Shown here: piece after piece, positions 47,456 through 59,232 of the stretch
How positions within the stretch are numbered: the first letter of the stretch is position 1
Layout of the letters: every line of letters starts with the position of its first letter
Notes under the pieces: generated by a model
The model's database searches: none
What the model was told of the DNA's origin: nothing
The model's input: the letters and a program-made list of their open reading frames with translations, nothing else
Source: Papaver somniferum
Taxonomy: Eukaryota > Streptophyta > Magnoliopsida > Ranunculales > Papaveraceae
Reading direction: 5' to 3'
Length of the DNA stretch: 64,000 nt
NCBI RefSeq assembly: GCF_003573695.1
Contig: NW_020621936.1
Coordinates: 12,400,001-12,464,000, forward strand
Translations under genes and position numbers: made by a program

Positions 47456-48254
47456 TGTTAGAGAAAATGAGTTATTTAATAAATGATTTTTTGGTCTTGG
47501 TGTGGTTTGATCTCATGACCTAAGGGTCTAAGGATACTCACTCATTTTTGAGTGAATGAAATGGAACCTTTACTCCCACATTGTGGAAAACTAAAGAGGT
47601 GCTCCACTATATTATCATGTTCTCATGGATATGTTGTAAAACAATGTGGGTGGAGCGGGTGGGGCGAAAAATACATGTTTCGACCCATGCCCATGCGCGT
47701 GTACCAAGCACCAAGTCCGTGTCTACTTGAAATTATTTTTTGCAAGTTTTTAACTTGATAAATAATTTATTTAAGAGTTTTATTTATGGAAAAAATCTTT
47801 TTTTGTGTTTAATTGTTTTACAAGAAACAAAACTCGTTTTATAAGAAAAAACCTAAACCTAACTTGATTTGCAAGTTCATTTTCCTATAAATACAACTCG
47901 AAAATATCTTTTCAAAACACACAAGCAGTGACCATCTCTAGGTCTTTTCTTCATCTTCTTGCTTTTATTTTCGTGCGGCGTTTTACTTCCATCCCCGTTG
48001 CTGAGTCTAAGAGTGGGTAACTTGTATTGTGCTAATACAAGTTATATCGGGCAGTCTTATCCTGGAAACATCTTCGCACGCTGGGGTTTAGCATTACTTT
48101 AGAGTATACCCGCCAACTAATGTGTTAAGGACAGCTTGTTGAACCTGTGATTCTGCCCTCATCAATTTGTTCGTGGTAGAGTTGTTTGGTACGGTTCTTT
48201 ATATTTATTGTTTGATACATCTGGCGTTTCTTCTATTGTTGCAAGACTCCAACA
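47456..48254 (+). repeat. 5' LTR of the copia element
   Basis: 799 bp, starting tgttagagaaaatgag and ending caagactccaaca. A TATA box (tataaata) is at 47886-47893. By eye it is nearly identical to 52696-53494, so insertion was fairly recent despite the coding damage. Confidence 0.95.
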
Positions 48255-48283
48255 ATCTTAACACATTATTATTCCTTGTAACA

Positions 48284-51200
48284 ATGGGAAAGAACGATGT
48301 TGAAAGACCACAGAAGTTTAATGGAAAGGATTTCAAGAGATGGCAATCCAAGATGTTGTTTTATCTAAGCCATCATGAACTGGATTATGTACTTGTTCCA
48401 CATGATGAATTGATGAATGCTGAAGCTTTAACTGAGGAGGTGGTCGAGTATAAAAAGCGGTGTAATTTTCTGGCGAAAAATCATATCATGAATGGTTTGG
48501 AAGATACGATGTATGATTTTTACAATGTTAAAGAAAATTTCAGTGCTTATGATTTGTGGACTGCGTTAGAAGCAAAGTATCAAGCGAAGTTTCTGGTGGA
48601 GAAGTTTATGGACTTCAAGATGACGAATGATAAGCCTGTTGTTGATCAATTCCTCGAATTTCAACAGATTATTAATGAGATTCTTGCTGAAGGTATGGTC
48701 ATTGATGAGACGTTTCAAGTATCTGCGGTAATTGAGAAGTTACCAAGTTCCTGGTCTGAGTACAAGAAAAAGCTAAGACATGAAACTGGCGAGATCAACA
48801 TGGTTGAATTAGGGAAGAAGATTCAAGTGGAAGAGTTTCTGTGCTCCAAAGATAAGAACGTGTCTTCTGCAAGGGACATGAGTAATAAAGCTCATATGAC
48901 TGAACATAGATCTTCCAAAGCTGTAAAAGGTGAGAGTAACAATCGTAACTCTAAGCGTGGTCCTCCCAAGAAAGGTATGTTTCGAAAACCAGAGTCTAGC
49001 ATTACTAAAATTAAGGGTGCTTGTTATGCGTGTGGAGTTACTGGCCATATGGCAGTTCACTGTAGACATCGTAAGGACAAGAAGGATAATGCTAACTTGG
49101 TTGAAAAGAACAAGGATGAGTTTTCTGCTGTAGTGTCTGAAGTTAATTTGGTGACCAATGTGATGGACTGGTGGGTAGACTCCGGAGCTACCAAGCATGT
49201 TTGTGGGAACAGAGACCTATTCACCTCCTACCAGAGGGTAGGGGAAGGCGAGAAACTTTATATGGGTAACTCATCTGCATCAGAGGTTGCAGGAAAAGGA
49301 AAGGTCGGCCTGAAGCTCACATCTGGAAAGACTCTCACATTGAATGGAGTTCTTCATGTTCCAGACATCTGAAAAAATCTTATTTCTTGTTCTGTTTTAG
49401 ATGATAAGGGTTTTAAAGTTTCAATTGAGTCTGGAAAACTTATAGTAACTAAGGGAAATGATTATGTGGGTAAGGGTTATAAGACTGGGGGTCTTTACAA
49501 ACTTAATATAACCTGTCCTGAAGTGAAATTGAATGATTCTTCTGCTTACATGTGTGTGTCATCGAATGTTTGGCATGGTAGACTTGGTCATGTAATCAAT
49601 GCATAAACTGGATAGCGTAGGCTGCATACCCAAATTCACTTTAGATAAAAGTCATAAGTGTGAGATTTGCGTAGAATCTAAGAATGCTAAGAAATCATTC
49701 AGGAAGAATGTCACTAAACCCTTAGAATTGATTCATTCAGACGTAGTTGACATGAAGTCAGTTCAAACTAGAGGTGGTAAGAAATGGTTTGTCACTTTTA
49801 TAGATGATTCTACGAGGTACTTTCAGGTTTATTTGCTTAGAGGGAAGGACGATGCCTTAGAAGCCTTTAATATATATAAACGTGAAGTTGAAAACCAATT
49901 GAATGCTACCATTAAAACTTTTAGGTCTGACCGTGGTGGTGAGTATCTACTTCCTATTGGATATTTCTGTGAAGAACATGGCATAATACATGAAACTACA
50001 ACCCCTTATTCACCTCAATCCAATTGGTGTAGCTGAACGTAAGAACCGTACCCTTAAGGATATGATGAATGCCATGTTGATTAGTTCAGGATTACCTTCG
50101 AATTTGTGGGGGGGGCTATCCTCTCAGCCAATTACATCCTGAACAGAGTACCCTTTAAAGGATCAGATAAAACTCCATATGAGTTATGGAAAGGTAAACA
50201 ACCATCTTATGATTACTTCAAAGTGTGGGGGTGCTGGCAAAGGTGGCCATCCTCCTAAGACAAATAAGATAGGACCCAAAACCGTTGATTGTGTTTTATA
50301 GGGTATCCTGAGCATTCTAGTGCTCATAGGTTTATGGTTGTGAGTTCTGAAATTTCTGACATAGGGTTGAATACTATCATGGAGTCTAGGGATGCTGAGT
50401 TCTTTGAGAATGTTTTTCCTATGAAACGTGATTCTCGAAAGAGATGTTTAGATGATCCCCTAGAATTTCCATCATCCAGTCAGTCATTACCTTTAGAGGA
50501 AGATGAACCAGAAATAGAACCTAGAAGAGGTAAAAGGGTTAAAACTAAGAAAACCTATCCTGGTTGCATTACATACCTAGCCGAGTCTGATCCTCAGACT
50601 TATAAAGAAGCCATGACTTGTCCTGAAGCTCCGTGGTGGAAAGAAGCTTCAATTAGTGAAATGGATTCCGTTCGAGAAAAGGTACTTTTGAACTTGTAGA
50701 TTTACCTCCAGGGTCTAAGGCCATAGGTTGTAAATGGATTTTCAAGAGAAAACGTAATATAAATGGAACTATTGAAAAATACAAGGCTAGGTTGGTAGCG
50801 AAAGGCTATAAACAGATAGAAGGTATAGACTTCTTTGATACATATTCACCAGTAAGTAGAATTAGCTCCATTAGGATGTTAATTGCTATAGCTTCTGTCC
50901 ATAACCTACAGATACATCAAATGGATGTAAAGACACGTTTTTGAATGGTGAATTAGATGAAGAAATTTATATGGAACAACCCGAAGGCTTTGTAGTTAAA
51001 GGTTGTGAGAAGAAGGTTTGTAAACTGAAGAAATCTTTGTATGGATTGAAACAAGCACCTAAACAGTGGCATGAGAAGTTTGATCATGTGATGATTTCTA
51101 GTGGTTTTAGAATTAATGAATCTGATAAGTGTGTTTATACTAAACTTGTCAAGGATGCCTGTGGTTGTATGCTTGTATGTTGATGATATGCTTATACTAG

Positions 51201-52123
51201 GTACAAACATGGATGTTATTAATACCACTAAGAAAATGTTGAATGAGAACTTTGACATGAAAGACTTAGGCCCCGCTGATGTCATATTAGGGATGAAGAT
51301 TAGAAAAACTTCTAATGGCTATAGTCTGAGTCAGTCTCATTATGTTGAATCCATACTTAAGAAATATAATCAGTTTGACTGTAAACCTGTTTGCACTCCA
51401 TATGATTCTTCTTGCAAACTCATGAAGAATAAGGGTGTAGGTGTTAACCAACTTGAATACTCGAGAGTCATAGGAAGTCTGATGTATTTGATGAATTGTA
51501 CGAGACCAGACATTGCTTATGCTGTGAGTAGGTTAAGCAGGTATACTTGTAATCCAGGGCAGAAACATTGGGATGCACTTAATAGAGTGCTAAAGTACTT
51601 GAAGTACACAATGACCTTTTGTTTGAATTACGAAGGGTATCCGGCCGTCCTTGAGGGATTTTGCGATGCGAACTGGATAGCAGACTCAGAGGAGTCTAAG
51701 TCTACGAGTGGATATGTATTCACTCTAGCAGGTGCGTCTGTATCTTGGAAGAGTTCCAAACAGACATGTATAGCTCGCTCAACTATGGAGTCGGAGTTTA
51801 TTGCGTTAGATAAAGCAGGAGAGGAGGCCGAATGGCTAAGAAACTTTTTAGAAGATATTCCTCTCTGGCATAGGCCTGTGCCAGCTATATCTATACATTG
51901 TGACAGCAAATCTGCAATAGGTAGAGCTAAGAATAGCTTCTACAATGGAAAGTCTATACATATGCGTAGAAGACACGATTCTTTGAAATTACTAATCTCC
52001 ACAGGCGTTATTTCCATAGATTGGACAAGGTCCAAGGAGAATATCGCGGACCCTTTGACGAAAGGTTTGCCCAAGGAGATAGTTAGTAAAGCATCGAAGG
52101 GGATGGGGCTTAGGCTCAAATAA
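48284..52123 (+). pseudogene. Copia gag-pol polyprotein, multiple frameshifts
   Basis: Gag starts at ATG 48284 (the same frame is open further upstream into the LTR, which is not taken as coding) with [17 protein letters not shown], then the zinc knuckle [14 protein letters not shown]. The protease has [12 protein letters not shown], and a stop falls at 49370. Later frames give WHGRLGHV, the integrase block 49599-50036 (HSDVVD, FRSDRGGEY) and, after an extra base near 50030, VAERKNRTL with the third catalytic residue. Reverse transcriptase runs from about 50700 (CKWIFKRK, ARLVAKGY, LYGLKQAPKQWH) through a frameshift near 50940, with YVDD at 51176-51187 at another frame change. RNase H ends the frame 51101-52123 ([34 protein letters not shown]). 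At least six frame breaks abolish a continuous product. Confidence 0.92.
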
Positions 52124-52684
52124 TTAAACTTGCCATGAAGGATACTCAACCTTGCTGACTTGAGATTCCAATAACAAGTTTTCGAATGAGACAACTAATT
52201 TATGGTGGGTAAAGGTAAACACTATCAGAGAATTTCATTCTCTGTCCCTTCCCTATGGTGTTGATGTGATAGTGTGACTGCATGTGGAGGATGACTTTTA
52301 ATTAAGTCTTAATGAGTTCTATAGTTTCAGTTTAAGATTGAAGTGGGGTGTAGCAGTAAACACTCTTGATGGAACTCACCTATCTGAATGAGGAAGTGTG
52401 TCGCTTCCAATGAGAATGGAGCCGATTCTCTAAAGCATTTTGAGAAACAGGATATGTCCAGGGCCAAAATGGACAAAACGGCACAAACTTAGTAACACTA
52501 AGAGGATATCATGCATGGACGTTATGAGAATTACACCAAACGCTAACAGTTCAAGACATAGTTCACTGTCGAGCTAGTAGTTCCGGTAACTTCTCTCTAA
52601 GCAAGGTTCAAGACCTCATGAACACCTTTGCCTAAATGGTATTTTCCGTACTCTGATTTTTCGTTTTTTACCGAGATTTCATTC

Positions 52685-52695
52685 ATGTGGGGGAT
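52685..52695 (+). promoter_or_regulatory. Polypurine tract of the copia element
   Basis: The sequence atgtgggggat lies immediately before the 3' LTR, the standard position for the plus-strand primer. Confidence 0.75.
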
Positions 52696-53494
52696 TGTTG
52701 GAGAAAATGAGTTATTTAATAAATGATTTTTTGGTCTTGGTGTGGTTTGATCTCATGACCTAAGGGTCTAAGGATACTCACTCATTTTTGAGTGAATGAA
52801 ATGGAACCTTTAGTCCCACATTGTGGAAAACTAAAGAGGTGCTCCACTATATTACCATGTTCTCATGGATATGTTGTAAAACAATGTGGGTGGAGCGGGT
52901 GGGGAGAAAAATACATGTTTCGACCCATGCCCATGCGCGTGTACCAAGCACCAAGTCCGTTTCTACTTGAAATTATTTTTTGCAAGTTTTTAACTTGATA
53001 AATAATTTATTTAAGAGTTTTATTTATGGAAAAATTATTTTTTTGTGTTTAATTGTTTTACAAGAAACAAAACTCGTTTTATAAGAAAAAACCTAAACCT
53101 AACTTGATTTGCAAGTTCATTTTCCTATAAATACAACTCGAAAATATCTTTTCAAAACACACAAGCAGCGACCATCTCTAGGTCTTTTCTTCATCTTCTT
53201 GCTTTTATTTTCGTGCGGCGTTTTACTTCCATCCCCGTTGCTGAGTCTAAGAGTGGGTAACTTGTATTGTGCTAATACAAGTTATATCGGGCAGTCTTAT
53301 CCTGGACACATCTTCGCACGTTGGGGTTTAGCATTACTTTAGAGTATACCCGCGAACTAATGTGTTAAGGACAGCTTGTTGAACCTGTGATTCTGCCCTC
53401 ATCAATTTGTTCGTGGTAGAGTTGTTTGATACGGTTCTTTATATTTATTGTTTGATACATCTGACGTTTCTTCTATTGTTGCAAGACTCCAACA
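52696..53494 (+). repeat. 3' LTR of the copia element
   Basis: 799-bp partner of 47456-48254, with TATA box at 53126-53133. Its part from 52913 on is the first copy of the tandem triplication that follows. Confidence 0.95.
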
Positions 53495-54626
53495 TAAGTT
53501 ACTCTACTTCCATTATATTTCTTATATACAGTGAATGAAAAGTTGGATCCAGTGCACTATGTGATAAAATTTAACAAATGATTGAGTGCGTGGTTTTTAA
53601 CTATATGTAGTTATTTGTTGGACTCTGACGGATAGCCTAATGATGAGTTTTTTTTAGTAGTTACTGTAGAGCTACTAATGGTGTCATTACTTCTACTCTA
53701 CTTCTACTCAGAAGAGGTAAACTTTCAACCTCATTTACAGTTTTAGCTCACTTTCCATCCATCCAACAACTCACATCCCTTCATAATCATGGGTTCATAG
53801 ATAAGTTCTAGGAATGGAAATTGATTTGTTGAAACCTGATGCCTTTGGCGTGCCTATCTCAAAGTCTATACTATCTCATCGGGGTTTGGTTGGAATCCAG
53901 TCCAAATTTGGTTTCACCAGTGCCTGGATTTTTATTTGATATTTTTATTAATTTTAGGGGTAAGCAATAGCCAAGATTGAGATATAAGTTGCCTTGGGAT
54001 TACGGAGTTATTGGAGCAACTATTTTCATTCCATAAGATTCTTTATAACATGTTGCGTTGCAAACGATCTCATTTTCAAATATTATACATTGTTATATCT
54101 GTTAAAATATTCATGCTACATGATAACGTTTGATGAAGAGTCACCTAATTAATAGTACTCACTCCGTTCAATATTCTATTCGCAGCTATTAATGTTAGAA
54201 TTGAGAAGGCTTCGAATTATTACTAACTGTGAGGATGGAAATTCACCAGGTGAATGTTCTGAAACTGATGCAGAATGTGTTTGGCTAAATGTGATGGTGA
54301 GGCTGAGTCCCGAAATTGAAAATGTCGTTTCTGAAGAGACATTGTCGAAACTCCTTCCTGATGTTTGAGTTTCCGAACAACACAAAATTTAAAACTTTGT
54401 TCCTACTGACGGACTATGACATGCGCCACTACAAGGATGACCTTTCTCAAGGTGTTAAATTACAAAAATAATAATAATCACAGTATCTCTTTGCATCCAT
54501 GGTTCCAAACTTATATGCCAAATACAGAGCAACAAGTCGACTACATTTCTTAAGTTCTCGGAGAAAAGAATTTTTAGACCTTTTTTTATTTTTTAGATAC
54601 TTAGTTGCGGGTTCCATGATGGTAGG
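53495..54626. other. Unique flank between copia and gag-only elements (repeated in units 2 and 3)
   Basis: It begins taagttactctac and ends ccatgatggtagg. Readings such as LKPDAFGVPISKS (about 53825-53875) and NCEDGNSPGECSETDAECVW (about 54220-54285) look protein-like and could be exon debris of a host gene. I do not recognise them and frames are broken. The same segment recurs at 55796-56942 and 58121-59232. Confidence 0.5.
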
Positions 54627-55214
54627 TGTCGCACCTTCAAATGTCCCAGCAATTTCCTGCGAAAGTGTAACCCGGCAGCACAGTGGTTATGCAAACAAAT
54701 CTTCGCCCACCTGCACTTCAGCCAAGTTTGCACCTATGCAAACAACCAACATCTCAGGTCAATCAGCGGAAGTCTTTACAACCTTCTTTCACTAATCTAA
54801 ACTCATCAAATGTACCCCATAATACATTCAATATCTGCCATACTTTGCTAATAACAATTAGCCAACCAAGAACACTTAGAACATGACACAATCACTTCAT
54901 TTTATTGCATCAAAGGGAAGAAATACAAAACTTGCCCGCTTAGGGACTTACACAGACTTGTTCACCCTTGAACCAAGCCTTAGTATTACAAAAACTCTCC
55001 TATTCACTCACATATGCAAACTCACTCTCACATATGTTCTCCTTAGCAAGCCTGCCAAATTTTTCCCTCCTTAGGACTATTTATACATCAGCTTTACTTG
55101 GCCAAACCATGCATAATCGTTACACACGCATGAGACAGCCATCTGTCTCAGGAAGCAGTTCTGTAACCACACCTAACTGGCCAGTTTTTTTCCAACAAGC
55201 GCCAATCATCCAAC
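54627..55214 (-). repeat. Partial LTR of the gag-only element, triplication unit 1
   Basis: Starts tgtcgcaccttcaaatg like 59233 and 63390 and is cut at 55214, where copia LTR sequence begins. Confidence 0.88.
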
Positions 55215-55795
55215 ACATGTTTCAACCCATGCCCATGCGCGTGTACCAAGCACCAAGTCCATGTCTACTTGAAATTATTTTTTGCAAGTTTTTAACTTGA
55301 TAAATAATTTATTTAAGAGTTTTATTTATGGAAAAATTCCTTTTTTGTGTTTAATTGTTTTACAAGAAACAAAACTCGTTTTATAAGAAAAAACCTAAAC
55401 CTAACTTGATTTGCAAGTTCATTTTCCTATAAATACAACTCGAAATCTCTTTTCAAAACACACAAGCAGCGACCATCTCTAGGTATTTTCTTCATCTTCT
55501 TGCTTTTATTTTCGTGCGGCGTTTTACTTCCATCCCCGTTGCTGAGTTTAAGAGTGGGTAACTTGTATTGTGCTAATACAAGTTATATCGGGCAGTCTTA
55601 TACTGGACACATCTTCGCACGTTGGGGTTTAGCATTACTTTAGAGTATACCCGCGAACTAATGTGTTAAGGACAGCTTGTTGAACCTGTGATTCTGCCCT
55701 CATCAATTTGTTCGTGGTAGAGTTGTTTGATACGGTTCTTTATATTTATTGTTTGATACATCTAACGTTTCTTCTATTGTTGCAAGACTCCAACA
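55215..55795 (+). repeat. Partial copia LTR, triplication unit 2
   Basis: Matches 52913-53494 and retains a TATA box at 55428-55435 but lacks the first 217 bp of the LTR. It ends in the same aaca followed by taagt. Confidence 0.9.
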
Positions 55796-56942
55796 TAAGT
55801 TACTCTACTTCCATTATATTTCTTATATACAGTGAATAAAAAGTTGGATCCAGTGCACTATGTGATAAAATTTAACAAATGATTGAGTGCGTGGTTTTTA
55901 ATTATATGTAGTTATTTGTTGGACTCTGACGGATAGCCTAACGATGAGTTTTTTTTTAGTAGTTACTGTAGAGCTACTAATGGTGCCATTACTTCTACTC
56001 TACTTGTACTCAGAAGAGGTAAACTTTCAACCTCATTTACAGTTTTAGCTCACTTTCCATCCATCCAACAGCTCACATCCCTTCATAATCATGGGTTGAT
56101 AGATAAGTTCTAGGAATGGAAATTGATTTGTTGAAACCTGATGCCTTTGGCGTGCCTATCTCAAAGTCTATACTATCTCATCGGGGTTTGGTTAGAATCC
56201 AGTCCAAATTTGGTTTCACCAGTGCCTGGATTTTTATTTGATATTTTTATTAATTTTAGGGGTAAGCAATAGCCAATATTGAGATATAAGTTGTCTTGGG
56301 ATTACGGAGTTATTGGAGCAACTATTTTCATTCCATAAGATTCTTTATAACATGTTGCGTTGCAAACGATCTCATTTTCAAATATTATACATTGTTATAT
56401 CTGTTAAAATATTCATGCTACATGATAACGTTTGATGAAGAGTCACCTAATTAATAGTACTCACTCCGTTTAATATTCTATTCGTAGCTATTAATATTAG
56501 AATTGAGAAGGCTTCGAATTATTACTAACTGTGAGGATGGAAATTCACCAGGTGAATGTTCTGAAACTGATGCAGAATGTGTTTGGCTTATTCATTTCTA
56601 TGTAAACGTGATGGTGAGGCTGAGTCCCGAATTGAAAATGTCGTTTCTGAAGAGACATTGTCGAAACTCCTTCCTGATGTTTGAGTTTCCGAACAACACA
56701 AAATTTAAAACTTTGTTCCTACTGACGGACTATGACATGCGCCATTACAAGGATGACCTTTCTCAAGGTGTTAAATTACAAAAATAATAATAATCACAGT
56801 ATCTCTTTACATCCATGGTTCCAAACTTATATGCCAAATACAGAGCAACAAGTCGACTACATTTCTTAAGTTCTCAGAGAACAGAATTTTTAGACCTTTA
56901 TTCATTTTTTAGATACTTAGTTGCGGGTTCCATGATGGTAGG

Positions 56943-57539
56943 TGTCGCACCTTCAAATGTCCCAGCAATTTCCTGCGAAAGTGTAACCCGGCACCACAGT
57001 GGTTATGCAAACAAATCTTCGCCCACCTGCACTTCAGCCAAGTTTGCACCTATGCAAACAACCAACATCTCAGGTCAATCAGCGAAAGTCTTTACAACCT
57101 TCTTTCACTAATCTAAACTCATCAAATGTACCCAATAATACATTCAATATCTGCCATACTTTGATAATAACAATCAGCCAACCAAGAACACTTAGAACAT
57201 GACACAATCACTTCATTTTATTGCATCAAAGGGAAGAAATACAAAACTTTCCCGCTTAGGGACTTACACAGACTTGTTCACCCTTGAACCAAGCCTTAGT
57301 ATTACAAAAACTCTCCTATTCACTCACATATGCAAACTCACTCTCACATATGTTCTCCTTAGCAAGCCTGCCGAATTTTTCCCTCCTTAGGACTATTTAT
57401 ACATCAGCTTTACTTGGCCAAACCGTGCATAATCGTTACACACGCATGAGACAGCCATCTGTCTCAGGGAGCAGTTTTGTAACCACCGCTAACTATGCTA
57501 ACTGGCCAGTTTTTTTCCAACAAGCGCCAATCATCCAAC
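56943..57539 (-). repeat. Partial LTR of the gag-only element, triplication unit 2
   Basis: Same start as 54627 and cut at the next acatgtt junction. Confidence 0.88.
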
Positions 57540-58120
57540 ACATGTTTCGACCCATGCCCATGCGCGTGTACCAAGCACCAAGTCCGTGTCTACTTGAAAT
57601 TATTTTTTGCAAGTTTTTAACTTGATAAATAATTTATTTAAGAGTTTTATTTATGTAAAAATTCCTTTTTTGTGTTTAATTATTTTACAAGAAACAAAAC
57701 TCGTTTTATAAGAAAAAACCTAAACCTAACTTGATTTGCAAGTTAATTTTCCTATAAATACAACTCGAAATCTCTTTTCAAAACACACAAGCAGCGACCA
57801 TCTCTAGGTCTTTTCTTCATCTTCTTGCTTTTATTTTCGTGCGGCGTTTTACTTCCATCCCTGTTGCTGAGTTTAAGAGCGGGTAACTTGTATTGTGCTA
57901 ATACAAGTTATATCGGGCAGTCTTATCCTGGACACATCTTCGCACGTTGGGGTTTAGCATTACTTTAGAGTATACCCGCGAACTAATGTGTTAAGGACAG
58001 CTTGTTGAACCTGTGATTCTTCCCTCATCAATTTGTTCGTGGTAGAGTTGTTTGATACGGTTCTTTATATTTATTGTTTGATACATCTGACGTTTCTTCT
58101 ATTGTTGCAAGACTCCAACA
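57540..58120 (+). repeat. Partial copia LTR, triplication unit 3
   Basis: Matches 52913-53494, with TATA box at 57753-57760; 5' part missing as in unit 2. Confidence 0.9.
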
Positions 58121-59232
58121 TAAGTTACTCTACTTCCATTATATTTCTTATATACAGTGAATGAAATGTTGGATCCAGTGCACTATGTGATAAAATTTAA
58201 CAAATGATTGAGTGTGTGGTTTTTAACTATATGTAGTTATTTGTTGGACTCCGACGGATAGCCTAACGATGAGTTTTTTTTTAGTAGTTATTGTAGAGCT
58301 ACTAATGGTGCCATTACTTCTACTCTACTTCTACTCAGAAGAGGTAAACTTTCAACCTCATTTACAGTTTTAGCTCACTTTCCATCCATCCAACAGCTCA
58401 CATCCCTTCATAATCATGGGTTGATAGATAAGTTCTAGGCATGGAAATTGATTTGTTGAAACCTGATGCCTTTGGCGTGCCTATCTCAAAGTCTATACTA
58501 TCTCATCGGGGTTTGGTTGGAATCCAGTCCAAATTTGGTTTCACCAGTGCCTGGATTTTTATTTGATATTTTTATTAATTTTAGGGGTAAGCAATATCCA
58601 AGATTGAGATATAAGTTGTCTTGGGATTACGGAGTTATTGGAGCAACTATTTTCATTCCATAAGATTCTTTATAACATGTTGCGTTGCAAATGATCTCAT
58701 TTTCAAATATTATACAATGTTATAATGAAGAGTCACCTAATTAATAATACTCACTCCGTTCAATATTCTATTCGCAGCTATTAATATTAGAATTGAGAAG
58801 GCTTCGAATTATTACTAACTGTGAGGATGGAAATTCACCAGGTGAATGTTCTGAAACTGATGCAGAATGTGTTTGCTTATTCATTTCTATGTAAATGTGA
58901 TGGTGAGGCTGAGTCCCGAAATTGAAAATGTCGTTTCTGAATAGACATTGTCGAAACTCCTTCCTGATGTTTGAGTTTCCGAACAACACAAAATTTAAAA
59001 ATTTGTTCCTACTGACGGACTATGACATGCGCCACTACAAGGATGACCTTTCTCAAGGTGTTAAATTACAAAAATAATAATAATCAAAGTATCTCTTTGC
59101 ATCCATGGTTCCAAACTTATATGCCAAATACAGAACAACAAGTCGACTACATTTCTTAAGTTCTCAGAGAACATAATTTTTAGACCTTTATTCATTTTTT
59201 AGATACTTAGTTGCGGGTTCCATGATGGTAGG

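Larger units (their letters stand above)
47456..53494 (+). mobile_element. Ty1/copia retrotransposon with frameshifted gag-pol
   Basis: The 6039-bp element is flanked by the duplication taagt (47451-47455 and 53495-53499). It has two 799-bp LTRs and the copia order gag, protease, integrase, reverse transcriptase, RNase H. A polypurine tract (tgtgggggat) lies directly before the 3' LTR. The gag style is like the Tork group, a tentative assignment. Only 29 bp separate the 5' LTR from the gag ATG and no standard tRNA-iMet site is visible there. Confidence 0.93.

Noticed and set aside
48167..48283. Extending copia Gag upstream to the first in-frame Met at 48167
   Set aside because: Those codons lie in the LTR; the ATG at 48284 begins the family-like Gag start.
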